DNA of 64,000 bases, taken from the NCBI RefSeq assembly GCF_002362315.1, contig NZ_MTZV01000002.1:868001-932000 (forward strand), read 5' to 3'. Positions 29,274 to 40,763 of this stretch are shown here, in pieces. The position numbers and the translations under genes were made by a program. Every line of letters starts with the position of its first letter. The first letter of the stretch is position 1. The notes beneath the pieces were generated by a model, which ran no database searches, was not told the origin of the DNA, and saw only the letters and a list, made by a program, of their open reading frames with translations. The DNA is from Paraburkholderia acidicola (GTDB lineage: Bacteria > Pseudomonadota > Gammaproteobacteria > Burkholderiales > Burkholderiaceae).

Positions 29274-32111
29274 ATGAGCAACAAGAAAGCCGATTCGAAA
29301 CCGCAGAGCCGCTACCCGGTCAACCTGCTCGACACGCCGTTCCCGATGCGCGGCGACCTGCCGAAGCGCGAGCCGCAATGGGTCAAGGACTGGCAGGAAC
29401 ACAAGATCTACGAAAAGATCCGCGCTGCCAGCAAGGGCCGCAAGAAGTTCATCCTGCACGATGGCCCGCCGTATGCGAACGCCAACATTCACCTCGGCCA
29501 CGCGGTGAACAAGATCCTCAAGGACATGATCGTCAAGGCGCGCAATCTCGCGGGCTTCGACGCGGTCTATGTGCCCGGTTGGGATTGCCACGGCATGCCG
29601 ATCGAAATCCAGATCGAAAAGCAGTTCGGCAAGTCGTTGCCGGCCGCCGAAGTCATGCAGAAGGCGCGCGCCTACGCGACCGAACAGATCGAGATCCAGA
29701 AAGCTGGCTTCCGGCGTCTCGGCGTGCTCGGCGAGTGGGACAACCCGTACAAGACAATGAACTTCGTGAACGAGGCCGGTGAGCTTCGTGCGCTCGCGAA
29801 GATCATGGAAAAGGGCTACGTGTTCCGCGGTCTGAAGCCGGTGAACTGGTGCTTCGATTGCGGCTCCGCGTTAGCTGAGGCAGAAGTCGAGTACGCGGAC
29901 AAGACCGATCCGACCATCGACGTGCTGTTCCCGTTCGCCGATCCGGAAAAAACCGCTCAGGCTTTCGGCCTCGCCGCGCTGCCGCGCAACGAAGGCGGCA
30001 TTGTCATCTGGACGACGACACCGTGGACGATCCCTGCGAACCAGGCGCTCAACGTGCATCCGGAAGTGGTGTACGCGCTCGTCGATACGTCGCGCGGCCT
30101 GCTGATCCTCGCGCAGGAACGCGTCGAAGCGTGCATGAAGGACTTTGGCCTCGAAGGCACGGTGCTCGCAACGACCGTCGGTGCGAAGCTCGCGAATCTG
30201 CGCTTCCATCATCCGCTCGCGTCCGCGCATCCGGGCTACAAGCGCACGTCGCCGGTGTATCTCGGCGACTACGTGACCACCGATACCGGCACCGGCATCG
30301 TCCATTCATCGCCGGCGTATGGCGTCGAGGACTTCGTGTCGTGCAAGGCGCACGGCATGGCCGACTCCGACATCATCAATCCGGTGATGGGCGATGGGCG
30401 CTATATCGAATCACTGGCGTTGTTCGGCGGCCTGTCGATCTGGGCGGCCAATCCGAAGGTGGTCGAAGCGCTGCGCGACGCAGGTACGCTGTTGCGCAGC
30501 GAAAAGTACACGCACAGCTACATGCATTGCTGGCGCCACAAGACACCGATCATCTATCGCGCGACATCGCAGTGGTTCGCCGGTATGGACGTCGTGCCGA
30601 AGGACAGCGAGAAAACGCTGCGCGAAACCGCGCTCGAAGGGATCGAGGCAACCGCGTTCTACCCATCGTGGGGCAAGCAGCGCCTGTTTTCGATGATCGC
30701 GAATCGTCCCGACTGGACACTGTCGCGCCAGCGTCAATGGGGCGTGCCGATGGCGTTCTTCGTGCACAAGGAAACCGGCGAACTGCATCCGCGCACGATC
30801 GAACTGCTGGAACAGGTTGCACAACGCGTCGAAAAGGCCGGCATCGAAGCGTGGCAAACGCTCGACCCGCGCGAACTGATCGGCGACGACGCGAATCTCT
30901 ATGAGAAGAATCGCGACACGCTCGACGTCTGGTTCGATTCCGGCACGACGCACTGGCACGTGCTGCGCGGCTCGCACAAGGAAGAGTTGCAGTTCCCCGC
31001 CGACATCTATGTCGAAGGCTCCGATCAGCACCGCGGCTGGTTCCATTCGTCGCTGCTCACGGCATCGATGATCGACGGACGGCCGCCCTACAACGCGCTG
31101 CTCACGCACGGCTTCACCGTCGACGGCGAAGGCCGCAAGATGAGCAAGTCGCTTGGTAACGGCATCGATCCGGCGGAAGTTTCGAACCGGCTGGGCGCGG
31201 AAATCATCCGTCTGTGGATCGCCTCGACCGATTATTCGGGTGAGCTCTCGATCTCCGAAGAAATTCTCAAGCGCGTGACGGAGAGCTATCGCCGGATTCG
31301 CAACACATTGCGCTTCCTGCTCGCGAATCTGTCGGACTTCAACTTTGCCGAGCATGCGCGCCCGGTCGAAGACTGGCTCGAGATCGATCGCTATGCGGTG
31401 GCGTTGTCGGCCGCCTTGCAAACGGATGTGCTCGCGCATTACGACAAGTACGAGTTCCACCCGGTCGTCGCGAAGCTGCAGACGTTCTGCTCGGAAGATC
31501 TCGGCGGCTTCTATCTCGACGTGCTGAAGGACCGGCTCTATACGACCGCGCCTGATTCCGCTGCGCGCCGCGCCGCGCAGACCGCGCTGTATCACATCGC
31601 GCACAGCCTGCTGCGCGTTATGGCGCCGTTCATGTCGTTCACCGCGGAAGAAGCGTGGAAGGTGTTCCAGCCGGACAGCGAGACGATCTTCACCGAGACG
31701 TATCACGTGTTCCCGCAAGTGCCCAATGCAGCCGCGCTGCTCGACAAGTGGACGCTGCTGCGCGCAGTGCGCAGCGATGTGACGAAGGCACTCGAAGAAG
31801 CGCGTGTTGCGAATCTGATCGGTTCGTCGCTGCAAGCCGAAGTCGAAATTCGCGCGAGCGGTGCGCGCCACGATGCACTCGCGAGCCTCGGCGCCGACCT
31901 GAAATTCGTGCTGATCACGTCGGCGGCGACGGTCGTGCGGGTGGACAGCGAAGCGGATGAAAGCGTCGAAGTCATCGCGTCGAAATACCTGAAGTGCGAG
32001 CGTTGCTGGCACTACCGTGCGGATGTCGGCGAGAACGCCGAACATCCGACGCTGTGCGGACGCTGTATCAGCAATCTGTTCGGGAGCGGCGAAACGAGGA
32101 GCGCGGCATAA
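29274..32111 (+). CDS. ileS: Isoleucyl-tRNA synthetase
   Basis: The 945-residue class I synthetase shows the HIGH element as HLGH near residue 69, the large CP1 editing domain with [12 protein letters not shown], the WFDSGTTHW region, and the KMSKS loop ([11 protein letters not shown]). A zinc-binding C-terminus ([12 protein letters not shown] and LCGRCISNL) completes the type common in bacteria sensitive to mupirocin. Its stop overlaps the lspA start as TAATG. Confidence 0.97.
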   Translation: MSNKKADSKPQSRYPVNLLDTPFPMRGDLPKREPQWVKDWQEHKIYEKIRAASKGRKKFILHDGPPYANANIHLGHAVNKILKDMIVKARNLAGFDAVYVPGWDCHGMPIEIQIEKQFGKSLPAAEVMQKARAYATEQIEIQKAGFRRLGVLGEWDNPYKTMNFVNEAGELRALAKIMEKGYVFRGLKPVNWCFDCGSALAEAEVEYADKTDPTIDVLFPFADPEKTAQAFGLAALPRNEGGIVIWTTTPWTIPANQALNVHPEVVYALVDTSRGLLILAQERVEACMKDFGLEGTVLATTVGAKLANLRFHHPLASAHPGYKRTSPVYLGDYVTTDTGTGIVHSSPAYGVEDFVSCKAHGMADSDIINPVMGDGRYIESLALFGGLSIWAANPKVVEALRDAGTLLRSEKYTHSYMHCWRHKTPIIYRATSQWFAGMDVVPKDSEKTLRETALEGIEATAFYPSWGKQRLFSMIANRPDWTLSRQRQWGVPMAFFVHKETGELHPRTIELLEQVAQRVEKAGIEAWQTLDPRELIGDDANLYEKNRDTLDVWFDSGTTHWHVLRGSHKEELQFPADIYVEGSDQHRGWFHSSLLTASMIDGRPPYNALLTHGFTVDGEGRKMSKSLGNGIDPAEVSNRLGAEIIRLWIASTDYSGELSISEEILKRVTESYRRIRNTLRFLLANLSDFNFAEHARPVEDWLEIDRYAVALSAALQTDVLAHYDKYEFHPVVAKLQTFCSEDLGGFYLDVLKDRLYTTAPDSAARRAAQTALYHIAHSLLRVMAPFMSFTAEEAWKVFQPDSETIFTETYHVFPQVPNAAALLDKWTLLRAVRSDVTKALEEARVANLIGSSLQAEVEIRASGARHDALASLGADLKFVLITSAATVVRVDSEADESVEVIASKYLKCERCWHYRADVGENAEHPTLCGRCISNLFGSGETRSAA

Positions 32112-32611
32112 TGGCCAGAACCCTGTCGAAATCGAGCGGCGGAACGCTCGCACCGTGGCTCGGCGTTGCGCTGATCGTGATCCTGTTCGACCAGTTGTCG
32201 AAGATCGCCGTATCGAAGGTATTTGCGTACGCTCAACCGTATGAACTGACGCCGTTCTTCAACCTGTTTCTGGTGTTCAACCGTGGCGCTGCGTTTAGTT
32301 TTCTCGCCACGGCAGGCGGCTGGCAACGCTGGGGGTTCACTGCCCTCGGCGTGGTCGCAGCGCTCGTGATCTGCTATCTGTTGAAACGCCATGGCGCGCA
32401 GCGACTTTTTTGCACGGCGCTGGCGTTGATACTCGGCGGTGCGCTCGGCAATGTGATTGACCGGTTGATGTACGGCCACGTGATCGACTTCCTCGATTTT
32501 CACGTGCGCGCATGGCACTGGCCGGCGTTCAATCTCGCCGACAGCGCGATCACGATCGGCGCAGCCCTGCTCGTGTTCGACGAATTGCGGCGCGTGCGCG
32601 GTTCGCGCTAA
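32111..32611 (+). CDS. lspA: Lipoprotein signal peptidase LspA
   Basis: ATG at 32111-32113 overlaps the ileS stop, so the gene is translationally coupled. The 166-residue protein has four membrane helices. The two catalytic aspartates sit in [15 protein letters not shown] and [11 protein letters not shown], and [10 protein letters not shown] is conserved. It cleaves the signal peptide of prolipoproteins after lipid modification. Confidence 0.96.
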   Translation: MARTLSKSSGGTLAPWLGVALIVILFDQLSKIAVSKVFAYAQPYELTPFFNLFLVFNRGAAFSFLATAGGWQRWGFTALGVVAALVICYLLKRHGAQRLFCTALALILGGALGNVIDRLMYGHVIDFLDFHVRAWHWPAFNLADSAITIGAALLVFDELRRVRGSR

Positions 32612-32676
32612 TGCCGTAGCGGTTCGCAGACCGGTGCAGTACGCGCCGGTCGCTCATGTTTTGTCGGAGGCTTGCG

Positions 32677-33900
32677 TTGGCCACTGTCGCACCCGGAGAA
32701 CTCGCAGGTAAACATCTCGTCCTCGGTCTGACGGGGGGGATTGCCTGCTACAAGATCGCTGAACTCACGCGCCTGCTCACCAAGGCCGGCGCGACCGTGC
32801 AGGTCGTGATGACCGACGCGGCCACGCAGTTCATCACGCCCGTTACGATGCAGGCACTGTCGGGCCGGCCCGTCTACACGAGTCAGTGGGACGCGCGCAT
32901 CGCGAACAACATGCCGCACATCGATTTGTCGCGCGAAGCGGACGCGATCGTGATTGCGCCGGCATCGACGGATTTTCTCGCGCGGCTTGCGCACGGCATG
33001 GCCGACGATCTGTTGTCCACGCTGTGCATCGCACGCGATTGCCCGTTGCTCGTCGTTCCCGCGATGAACCGGCAGATGTGGCAAAACCCGGCCACGCAAC
33101 GCAACGTCGCGCAGCTACGCGCAGACGGCGTCGAAGTGCTCGGGCCGGATTCGGGTCCGCAAGCCTGCGGCGAAGTCGGTGACGGCCGGATGCTCGAACC
33201 CGAAGCCACTTACGAAGCCATTGCTTCGTTCTTCCATCCGAAGCTCCTCGCAGGTCGCCGCTTGTTGCTCACCGCGGGTCCGACCTTCGAACCGCTCGAT
33301 CCGGTACGCGGTATCACCAATCGTTCGAGCGGCAAGATGGGTTTCTCGCTTGCACGCGCCGCGCAGCAGGCAGGTGCCGAGGTGCATCTGATCGCAGGGC
33401 CAGTCGCGCTCGACACACCGTGGGGCGTGTACCGTGAAGACGTGCAGACCGCACAGCAGATGCACGACGCCGTGATGCGCGCGGTGGCCGACTGCGACGT
33501 GTTCATCGGTGTGGCTGCAGTGGCCGACTGGCGCGTCGATCACGCGAGCCCGCAGAAGATCAAGAAAACCGCCGACAAACCGATGCCGACGTTTACGTTC
33601 GTCGAGAATCCGGACATCCTCGCGGCCGTCGCGAAGCTTGCCCATCCGCCGTTCTGCGTCGGCTTTGCCGCGGAAAGCGGCGATCTCGAGTTGCACGGCG
33701 AAGAGAAGCGCGTGCGCAAGAACGTGCCGCTACTGATCGGCAACCTGGGGCCGCTGACCTTCGGCCTCGACGACAACGAAGTCGTCCTGTTCGAAGCATC
33801 CGGTGCGACGAAACTGCCGCGCGCGGACAAACGCGCGCTGGCGGGTACGCTGATCGCGGAGATCGCGAAGCGTCTACCCGATACGAGCCTGATCCGCTGA
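32677..33900 (+). CDS. coaBC: Bifunctional phosphopantothenoylcysteine decarboxylase / synthetase CoaBC
   Basis: A TTG start at 32677 is preferred because CGGAGG lies six bases before it, although an in-frame ATG exists at 32656. The 407-residue flavoprotein has the CoaC half (LGLTGGIACYKIAELTRLL, catalytic His in NNMPHIDL, the APASTDFLARLAHGMADDLL region and the cysteine in PQACGEVGDGRM) and the CoaB half (NRSSGKMGFSLARAA). Together these make 4'-phosphopantetheine for coenzyme A. It lies 65 bases after lspA. Confidence 0.93.
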   Translation: MATVAPGELAGKHLVLGLTGGIACYKIAELTRLLTKAGATVQVVMTDAATQFITPVTMQALSGRPVYTSQWDARIANNMPHIDLSREADAIVIAPASTDFLARLAHGMADDLLSTLCIARDCPLLVVPAMNRQMWQNPATQRNVAQLRADGVEVLGPDSGPQACGEVGDGRMLEPEATYEAIASFFHPKLLAGRRLLLTAGPTFEPLDPVRGITNRSSGKMGFSLARAAQQAGAEVHLIAGPVALDTPWGVYREDVQTAQQMHDAVMRAVADCDVFIGVAAVADWRVDHASPQKIKKTADKPMPTFTFVENPDILAAVAKLAHPPFCVGFAAESGDLELHGEEKRVRKNVPLLIGNLGPLTFGLDDNEVVLFEASGATKLPRADKRALAGTLIAEIAKRLPDTSLIR

Positions 33901-33926
33901 ACTGAAATCCCCGGAGCGGTACAGCC

Positions 33927-34928
33927 ATGACGCTACTTTCCGTGCTCGATCAAACGCCCGTGATCGACGGGCACTCGGTGGCCGATGCAATCGCGGCGAC
34001 GGTCGAACTCGCGCAGCTCGCCGACGACCTCGGCTACACGCGCTACTGGTGCGCCGAGCATCACGGTCTGCGCGGCGTCTCCAATCCCTGTCCTGAAGTG
34101 ATGCTCGCGCGACTCGGCAGTGTGACCAAGCGCATCCGCATCGGCTCCGGCGGCGTGATGCTGCCGTACTACAGCCCGTTCAAGCTCGCCGAACAGTTCA
34201 TGATGCTTGAAGCGCTGTTCCCGAACCGCGTCGATCTCGGCGTCGGGCGCGCACCGGGCGGCGATATGAAAACCGCACAAGCGGTTGCAGCCGGTGCGTA
34301 CAACCGCGGCGACATCTTTCCGCAACAGGTGGCCGAGCTGGTCGGCCTGATGAACGGCACGCTGCCCGCCGACCATATCGCCCACGGCGTGCTGCTGCAG
34401 CCGCAAGTCGACACACGCCCGCAGCTATGGATGCTCGGTTCAAGCGAATTCGGCGGGCTGCTTGCCGCGCAGCTCGGTATCCGCTTCGCGTTCGCGCATT
34501 TCATCAACGCGCACTTCGGGTATCAGGTCGCCGAGGCGTATCGCGAGCGCTTCGCGGCAGGCAACGAAGCGCGGCCGTACCTCGCGGCCGCAGTCTTCGC
34601 GATTTGCGCGGACACCGAACAGGAAGCCGCCGACCTCGAAAAAGCTGTCGACCTGCGCCGCGTGCAGATGGCCTACGGCCTCAACGCACCGATCCCGTCG
34701 ATCGAACAGGGACTCGCGCAGGAATACGGCGAACGCGAGCAATTGGTGATCGCGCGCGAGAAACCGCGCAGCGTGATCGGCACGCCCGAGACGGTGACCG
34801 AACGCCTGCTCTCGATCAAAGACCATTTCCAGGCCGACGAGCTGATCGTGCTGACCGTCGCAGGCAGTTATCGCGCGCGGCTGCGCTCCTATGAACTGCT
34901 TGCCGACGCGTTCCAGCTAAAACGCTAA
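33927..34928 (+). CDS. LLM-class (luciferase-like) flavin-dependent oxidoreductase
   Basis: The 333-residue protein has the bacterial luciferase-like TIM-barrel sequence: SVLDQTPVIDGHS at the N-terminus, YWCAEHHGLRGVSNPCPEV, IRIGSGGVMLPYYSPFKLAEQ and VDLGVGRAPGGD. These enzymes use reduced FMN or F420; the substrate is unknown. A GGAGCGG site precedes ATG 33927. It lies between coaBC (26 bp) and dut (36 bp), so it may simply be carried in that transcript. Confidence 0.9.
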   Translation: MTLLSVLDQTPVIDGHSVADAIAATVELAQLADDLGYTRYWCAEHHGLRGVSNPCPEVMLARLGSVTKRIRIGSGGVMLPYYSPFKLAEQFMMLEALFPNRVDLGVGRAPGGDMKTAQAVAAGAYNRGDIFPQQVAELVGLMNGTLPADHIAHGVLLQPQVDTRPQLWMLGSSEFGGLLAAQLGIRFAFAHFINAHFGYQVAEAYRERFAAGNEARPYLAAAVFAICADTEQEAADLEKAVDLRRVQMAYGLNAPIPSIEQGLAQEYGEREQLVIAREKPRSVIGTPETVTERLLSIKDHFQADELIVLTVAGSYRARLRSYELLADAFQLKR

Positions 34929-34964
34929 CGCCCCCTCTTCTCTCCTGACCTCTTCCGAAACTGC

Positions 34965-35411
34965 ATGAAACTCGACCTGAAGATTCTCAATCCGAAGATG
35001 CGCGACCAGTTGCCCCATTACGCGACGACGGGTAGCGCTGGGCTTGATCTGCGCGCGTGCCTCGACGAACCGCTGATACTCGAACCCGGACAAACCGCGC
35101 TCGTGCCGACGGGTCTCGCGATCCACGTTGGCGACCCAGGCTACGCCGCATTGATCCTGCCGCGCTCCGGGCTCGGTCACAAGCACGGCATCGTGCTTGG
35201 CAATCTCGTCGGGCTGATCGATTCGGATTACCAGGGCGAACTGATGATCTCGACATGGAACCGCGGGCAGACCACCTTCACGCTGAATCCGCTGGAACGG
35301 CTCGCGCAACTCGTGATCGTGCCGGTCGTGCAGGCGCAGTTCAATATCGTCGATGACTTCGAGCAGAGCGAGCGTGGTGCGGGTGGTTTTGGTAGCACCG
35401 GGAAGCACTGA
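34965..35411 (+). CDS. dut: Deoxyuridine triphosphatase Dut
   Basis: The 148-residue trimeric dUTPase has all five motifs, including [44 protein letters not shown] and the C-terminal [12 protein letters not shown]. It hydrolyses dUTP to dUMP, protecting DNA from uracil and feeding thymidylate synthesis. The coaBC-dut pairing is widely conserved; here the LLM gene separates them. Confidence 0.97.
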   Translation: MKLDLKILNPKMRDQLPHYATTGSAGLDLRACLDEPLILEPGQTALVPTGLAIHVGDPGYAALILPRSGLGHKHGIVLGNLVGLIDSDYQGELMISTWNRGQTTFTLNPLERLAQLVIVPVVQAQFNIVDDFEQSERGAGGFGSTGKH

Positions 35412-35451
35412 GGTTCGCTTCACGCACGCGGTGGCGAGCCGGGCAATGAAA

Positions 35452-35481
35452 AACGGCGTGGGTTTTTAAGCCCACGCCGTT
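35452..35481. terminator. Hairpin between convergent dut and clpA
   Basis: An 11-bp perfect stem (35452-35462 with 35471-35481) closes an 8-base loop. A-rich sequence before and T-rich sequence after suggest it serves both strands. Confidence 0.88.
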
Positions 35482-35507
35482 CTTGTTTCAGCCTGCCTGC
35501 TTCAGAA

Positions 35508-37805
35508 TCACTCGACCTCGACAGCCTCCGGATTCGGATTGCGCGGCTCCGACTGCTCGTCGAACGTCAGTTGCACCTTGTCGTTCTCGTCGACGTCGAC
35601 CGTTACACGGCCGCCAGTGACGAGCTTGCCGAACAGCAATTCGTCGGCAAGCGCGCGGCGAATCGTGTCCTGGATCAGGCGCTGCATCGGCCGTGCACCC
35701 ATCAGCGGATCGAAGCCGTGCTTGGCGAGATGCGCACGCAGCGCGTCGGTGAAGAGCGCGTCGACCTTCTTCTCGTGCAACTGGTCTTCGAGCTGCATCA
35801 GGAACTTGTCGACCACGCGCATGATGATTTCTTCATCGAGCGAGCGGAAGCTGATCGTCGCGTCCAGACGGTTGCGGAACTCCGGCGTGAACATGCGCTT
35901 GATATCGACCATTTCGTCGCCGGTCTCACGCTTGGTCGTGAAACCGATCGTCGACTTCTGCATCGATTCGGCGCCCGCATTCGTCGTCATGATGATGATG
36001 ACGTTGCGGAAGTCCGCCTTGCGACCGTTGTTGTCCGTCAGCGTGCCGTGATCCATCACCTGCAGCAGCACGTTGTAGATGTCCGGATGCGCTTTTTCGA
36101 TTTCGTCGAGCAGCAGCACGCAATGCGGCTTCTTCGTGACGGCTTCGGTCAGCAAACCGCCCTGATCGAAACCGACATAGCCCGGCGGCGCGCCGATCAG
36201 TCGGCTCACCGCATGACGTTCCATGTATTCCGACATGTCGAAGCGCAGCAGCTCGATGCCGAGCGTGAACGCGAGTTGCCGCGCCACTTCGGTCTTGCCG
36301 ACGCCCGTCGGGCCGGAGAACAGGAACGCACCGATCGGCTTGTCCGTCTTGCCGAGGCCCGCGCGCGCCATCTTGATCGCGGCCGACAGCGCATCGATAG
36401 CCGGGTCTTGCCCGAACACGACGCTCTTCAGGTCGCGATCGAGCGTTTGCAGCTTGCTGCGATCGTCCTGCGACACGCTTTGCGGCGGCACGCGCGCGAT
36501 CTTCGAAATGATCTCTTCGATCTCGCCCTTGCCGATCGTCTTCTTCTGCTTCGACTTCGGCAGGATGCGTTGCGCTGCGCCGGCTTCGTCGATCACGTCG
36601 ATCGCCTTGTCAGGCAGATGACGGTCGGTGATGAAGCGCGCCGACAGTTCAGCCGCTGCCGACAGCGCACCCGACGAATACTTCACGCCGTGATGCTCTT
36701 CGAAGCGCGACTTCAGGCCGCGCAGGATCGCCACCGTCTGTTCGACGGTCGGCTCGGCCACGTCGACTTTCTGGAAGCGGCGTGACAGTGCGGCGTCCTT
36801 TTCGAAGATGCCACGGTATTCAGTGAAGGTCGTTGCGCCGATGCACTTCAACACACCCGACGACAACGCCGGCTTCAACAGATTGGATGCGTCGAGCGTA
36901 CCGCCCGATGCGGCACCTGCGCCGATCAACGTATGAATTTCATCGATGAACAGAATGGCGTGCGGGCGCTCCTTCAATTCCTTGAGCACCGTCTTCAGGC
37001 GCTGTTCGAAATCGCCGCGATACTTCGTACCGGCGAGCAACGCGCCCATGTCGAGCGAGTACACCTGGGCATCCGCGAGAATGTCCGGCACTTCGCCACG
37101 CGTGATGCGATACGCGAGCCCTTCCGCGATCGCCGTCTTGCCGACACCGGCCTCACCGACCAGCAGCGGGTTGTTCTTGCGCCGACGGCACAGCACCTGC
37201 ACGACGCGCTCGACTTCGGCTTCGCGACCGATCAGCGGATCGATGCGACCGTCCTTCGCCATCTGGTTCAGATTCGCCGTGAACTGCGCGAGCGGCGTTT
37301 CCTTCTGCGCGCCGGCCTCGTCGGATTCGGCGTTCGCGTCGCTCGCCTTCGCGGGGTCGGTGCTACTTGTCTTCGCGATGCCATGCGAAATGAAGTTCAC
37401 GACATCGAGCCGCGTGACGCCCTGCTGTTGCAGGTAGTACACCGCGTGCGAATCCTTTTCTCCGAAGATCGCCACCAGCACGTTCGCGCCGGTCACTTCC
37501 TTCTTGCCATTCGAGGTGGACTGCACATGCATGATCGCGCGCTGAATCACGCGCTGGAAACCGAGCGTGGGTTGCGTGTCGACGTCATCCGTGCCAGGCA
37601 CGGTTGGCGTGTTGTCATGAATGAAGTTGCGCAGGTTCTGCCGCAGATCCTCGATGTTGGCCGCGCATGCGCGCAACACCTCTGCGGCCGTCGGATTGTC
37701 CAACAGGGCCAGTAAAAGATGTTCGACCGTTATGAACTCGTGCCGCGCCTGGCGTGCTTCCATGAACGCCATGTGCAGGCTGACTTCCAGTTCCTGGGCA
37801 ATCAT
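35508..37805 (-). CDS. clpA: ATP-dependent Clp protease ATP-binding subunit ClpA
   Basis: ATG 37805 is chosen because [18 protein letters not shown] is the conserved start, and it overlaps the clpS stop as ATGA. The 765-residue unfoldase has the N-terminal Clp domain that binds ClpS, and two AAA+ modules with Walker [14 protein letters not shown] and [13 protein letters not shown]. It feeds substrates, including N-degron proteins brought by ClpS, into ClpP. The ClpP-binding loop appears as the IGFTTKRE region. The final residues are acidic. Confidence 0.97.
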   Translation of the reverse strand: MIAQELEVSLHMAFMEARQARHEFITVEHLLLALLDNPTAAEVLRACAANIEDLRQNLRNFIHDNTPTVPGTDDVDTQPTLGFQRVIQRAIMHVQSTSNGKKEVTGANVLVAIFGEKDSHAVYYLQQQGVTRLDVVNFISHGIAKTSSTDPAKASDANAESDEAGAQKETPLAQFTANLNQMAKDGRIDPLIGREAEVERVVQVLCRRRKNNPLLVGEAGVGKTAIAEGLAYRITRGEVPDILADAQVYSLDMGALLAGTKYRGDFEQRLKTVLKELKERPHAILFIDEIHTLIGAGAASGGTLDASNLLKPALSSGVLKCIGATTFTEYRGIFEKDAALSRRFQKVDVAEPTVEQTVAILRGLKSRFEEHHGVKYSSGALSAAAELSARFITDRHLPDKAIDVIDEAGAAQRILPKSKQKKTIGKGEIEEIISKIARVPPQSVSQDDRSKLQTLDRDLKSVVFGQDPAIDALSAAIKMARAGLGKTDKPIGAFLFSGPTGVGKTEVARQLAFTLGIELLRFDMSEYMERHAVSRLIGAPPGYVGFDQGGLLTEAVTKKPHCVLLLDEIEKAHPDIYNVLLQVMDHGTLTDNNGRKADFRNVIIIMTTNAGAESMQKSTIGFTTKRETGDEMVDIKRMFTPEFRNRLDATISFRSLDEEIIMRVVDKFLMQLEDQLHEKKVDALFTDALRAHLAKHGFDPLMGARPMQRLIQDTIRRALADELLFGKLVTGGRVTVDVDENDKVQLTFDEQSEPRNPNPEAVEVE

Positions 37806-38116
37806 GCTTCCTCCATCACACACTGCAGCGGATGCCCGGCCTGCCGTGCGTGGGTAACGACTTGCTCGACTTTGGTCGACGCGATGTCCCGCGTATAGAC
37901 CCCACAGACTCCCCTACCTTCGCGATGCACCTTCAACATAATCTGCGTTGCGGTCTCACGATCTTTACTGAAATACTCCTGCACGATCATCACGACAAAT
38001 TCCATCGGCGTGAAGTCGTCATTCAGCAGCACCACCTTATACATGGATGGCGGTTTCAGCTTTTGTTCCTGCCGCTCCAGTACGGTGCCGTCCTGCTTGT
38101 CCGGAATAATCGCCAT
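37802..38116 (-). CDS. clpS: ATP-dependent Clp protease adaptor ClpS
   Basis: The 104-residue adaptor contains [23 protein letters not shown], which forms the pocket for N-terminal bulky hydrophobic residues, then [18 protein letters not shown]. It delivers N-end-rule substrates to ClpA and overlaps the clpA start by four bases. Confidence 0.97.
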   Translation of the reverse strand: MAIIPDKQDGTVLERQEQKLKPPSMYKVVLLNDDFTPMEFVVMIVQEYFSKDRETATQIMLKVHREGRGVCGVYTRDIASTKVEQVVTHARQAGHPLQCVMEEA

Positions 38117-38656
38117 ACACCCATTCTAAACATCTCGGACAGGCCCGCAATCCTGCCAAAACCCCGACCGCCCGGCCGGTGACCATTCCGCCTCGGCCCT
38201 GCGGCCGAGTATGTCGGCGCGAGCGTTCCGCGATGAGCCGAATGCGGTGCCGGCCCTCCCGAAAATCGATCTTGCATCAATCAAAACCACCTTTGGATCG
38301 AGTATCGCATAACCCGTCCAGACCCGTTGGCCGCACCACACTCACCGCGACCCGCAGAACTGCATGTGAGTCGATTATGCGACTTTTCAAGACACCACGC
38401 TCGCGTGAACACATATAAAGAAAAGCCGGAAAAACCCTGAAAATGGGATTCCCGCAACGGCCCTGCGCCTGTCTCAAAATTTTCTTGACACTCGAATTAA
38501 GAGCCTCAACAATCAAGCTGGCACTTTTTTCAACCAGCCAAGTTATTCCGAAAAAATGCCGATGGTGAGCTTGTGAGGAGGGGACGGCTGCAACCGCGGT
38601 CGTTAAGCTTTTCGAGCGTGCTCGTGGTAGGAACATGAGTTACAGGGGAAGTAGGT
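38117..38656. other. 540-bp divergent region between clpS and cspA
   Basis: I see no protein gene here. Toward cspA the sequence becomes AT-rich and contains the promoter at 38485. A short inverted repeat AGTCG-ATTATG-CGACT lies at 38369-38384. The clpS promoter must also be in this gap, but I cannot place it. Confidence 0.5.
38485..38513 (+). promoter_or_regulatory. Candidate cspA promoter with long 5' leader
   Basis: A consensus TTGACA at 38485-38490 is followed after 17 bp by AACAAT at 38508-38513. Transcription starting about seven bases later would give a leader of roughly 135 bases before the cspA ATG, the sort of long untranslated leader that controls cold-shock mRNAs. A GGAAGTAGGT element precedes the start codon. 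Confidence 0.6.
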
Positions 38657-38863
38657 ATGTCAACTGGTACGGTCAAATGGTTCAATGACGCGAAAGGTTT
38701 CGGATTCATTACGCCCGACGAAGGCGGTGAGGATCTGTTTGCACACTTTTCGGCCATCCAGATGAATGGGTTCAAGACCCTCAAGGAAGGTCAGAAGGTG
38801 AGCTTTGAGGTCGTGCAAGGCCCCAAAGGCAAGCAGGCATCGAACATCCAGGCTGCCGCCTGA
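38657..38863 (+). CDS. cspA: Cold-shock protein, CspA family
   Basis: The 68-residue protein has both RNA-binding motifs, KGFGFITPD and DLFAHFSAI, and begins [18 protein letters not shown]. It acts as an RNA chaperone. Several paralogues normally exist, so the symbol is generic. It is a single-gene unit with its own terminator. Confidence 0.95.
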   Translation: MSTGTVKWFNDAKGFGFITPDEGGEDLFAHFSAIQMNGFKTLKEGQKVSFEVVQGPKGKQASNIQAAA

Positions 38864-38887
38864 ATCTGTTCGATTCCCGTACCCTCG

Positions 38888-38918
38888 GAAACCCGGCCTC
38901 GTGCCGGGTTTCTTCGTT
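38888..38918 (+). terminator. cspA terminator
   Basis: A 10-bp perfect stem (38888-38897 with 38903-38912) closes a CTCGT loop and is followed by TTCGTTTT. Confidence 0.88.
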
Positions 38919-38950
38919 TTGGGGTCCTGCGCGAGCGGACAATGCGCCGC

Positions 38951-40603
38951 TCAAACGACGCGCAGCGTGCCCATCATGCCCAGATCCTCATGCTCGAGGA
39001 TGTGGCAATGGAACATGCGCTCGCCCGCCATGTGCTGCACGGTCGCGATGCGCACCGTTTCCTCGGGCTGCACGTTTACGGTGTCGCGCCATGCCCGATA
39101 AGGCTCCGGCGTCGTCACGCCACCGCTTTGCCGTTCGATTATCTGAAACTGCGTGCCGTGCAAATGGAACGGATGATCCATGTCGGTGCGGTTTTCGATC
39201 GACCAGATTTCCACTTCGTCGCGACGGCTGGTCAGCGTGACGCGCGCCGGGTCGAAGGTCGATCCGTTGATCATGAACGTCATTCCCGCCGGCATGCCGT
39301 GCGCGGATGCGCCCGGGCGGTGCATCGCGGACATATCCATCTTTTCGGAAAAGACGACCGATTTTCGTACCGTCGACGCGACGAGTGGTGCGATAACGGC
39401 GAGCTTCGCGGGTAGCGCGCGCGGTGCCTGCGCATTTTTTTCTGGCGGCTCGAAACTGACGTCGGCCAGCGCACGGGCGGGATCGGCGGGCAGGCTACTG
39501 CCCTCGGACATCGACATCTTGCGGCGGTCGTATACCGCGGCGCTCAGCACCGCCTGCCGCGAGCCCGTCCCGGCGCGAACGATCAGTTCCGCCCGTTCGC
39601 CAGGTGCGAGCAACAGTTCGGTCAACCCGTCGCGTGGCGCTTCCAGCAAGCCGCCGTCGGTGCCGACCTGAACGAACGACGCGGCACCCAGCGACAGTTT
39701 CAGGTACCGCGCATTGCAGCCGTTCCAGACGCGCCAGCGTTCGTCGTTGGTCACGACGATGCGCGGACGGCGCGCGCCGTTCACCAGCACGAACTGCCCT
39801 TCGCGGCCGTTCATCCAGTCCATCATGTCGTTGGGCGGGATCGAGCCGTCGCTCGCGAGCCGCAGATCCGAGAAGAACAGATGACGTTCCGGCCACGCCG
39901 CGAGCGGATCGGCGGCCGCACGCACGACGATCGGGCCGGCCAGCCCGCGAAACACTTGTTCCGCCGACATCATGTGCGGATGCGGGTGATACCAGTACGT
40001 GCCGGCACTGCCCACCGGCAGCGTGAAACGATAAACGCGGGTTGCGCCCGGCGCGACGGGATCGGCGGGATTGCCGTCCTGGTCGGGTGGCACCGGCAGA
40101 CCGTGCCAGTGAATAGTTGAAGGTTGAGCGAGCTTGTTGACGAAACGGATCTCGACGGTATCGCCTTCGCGTACGTCGATCAGCGGTCCGATCACCGGGC
40201 CCTGCGACGCATTGTCCTTCAGTAACCCACCGCCGCTCATCGCGTCGTATTGCCAGAAAGTGGTCGGCTTGCCCGCCAGCATCTCGCGCTGCACCGGATG
40301 CGCCACCAGCGTTGCGCGAAACATGCCGGGCTCGCGGCTCTCGTTAGCGAGCACGCGCAATGCGGCGAGCGGGCGGCCGGCTGGCAGCGCGTCCGCGGGA
40401 GCGAGTGACGCAGTTGCGTGGGTCGCCGCGCCCGAATGCGGCGACATGCCGGGCATGCTCCCCATCCCTTCCATGCCCTTCATATCCTGCATGCCGGACA
40501 TATCGTGCGTGTCATGCGCGGCGTTCTGCGCGAGCGCACCGCGCGCCACCAGCGTCGCCACGGCCGCGCTCAACGTGCGAACCAGAAATTCTCTGCGGAT
40601 CAT
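38951..40603 (-). CDS. Periplasmic multicopper oxidase (CueO/CopA-like), Tat-exported
   Basis: ATG 40603 gives a 550-residue protein that begins MIRREFLVRTLSAAV, a twin-arginine signal with a hydrophobic core and an ALAQ cleavage region. The copper ligands of a multicopper oxidase are visible: HWHGLP and YWYHPHPHMM in the first domain, HPFHLHGTQF and HCHILEHEDLGMM in the last. Just after the signal lies a methionine-rich stretch (residues 35-60, repeats of MxxM), a cuprous-ion binding feature of copper-tolerance oxidases. It probably oxidises Cu(I) in the periplasm. It lies 160 bp downstream of a small Cys/His-rich exported protein on the same strand. Confidence 0.93.
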   Translation of the reverse strand: MIRREFLVRTLSAAVATLVARGALAQNAAHDTHDMSGMQDMKGMEGMGSMPGMSPHSGAATHATASLAPADALPAGRPLAALRVLANESREPGMFRATLVAHPVQREMLAGKPTTFWQYDAMSGGGLLKDNASQGPVIGPLIDVREGDTVEIRFVNKLAQPSTIHWHGLPVPPDQDGNPADPVAPGATRVYRFTLPVGSAGTYWYHPHPHMMSAEQVFRGLAGPIVVRAAADPLAAWPERHLFFSDLRLASDGSIPPNDMMDWMNGREGQFVLVNGARRPRIVVTNDERWRVWNGCNARYLKLSLGAASFVQVGTDGGLLEAPRDGLTELLLAPGERAELIVRAGTGSRQAVLSAAVYDRRKMSMSEGSSLPADPARALADVSFEPPEKNAQAPRALPAKLAVIAPLVASTVRKSVVFSEKMDMSAMHRPGASAHGMPAGMTFMINGSTFDPARVTLTSRRDEVEIWSIENRTDMDHPFHLHGTQFQIIERQSGGVTTPEPYRAWRDTVNVQPEETVRIATVQHMAGERMFHCHILEHEDLGMMGTLRVV

Positions 40604-40763
40604 CGATTGATTCCTCGTTACTCGCGCGCGGCGACAGCGTGTTCGGTTGCTTCGCGCGCATTCGTTATCAGGGTCGGCGGCATGAATGCCTGCCTGACCA
40701 GCGTATTCGAAGGAGACATTGTGCCGCTCGCTCCGCGTAAAGACCGGGCGATGCGACCAACGA

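Noticed and set aside
28059..32153. Long antisense frames opposite ribF and ileS
   Set aside because: The plus strand carries complete RibF and IleS with all motifs, so the minus frames are shadows.
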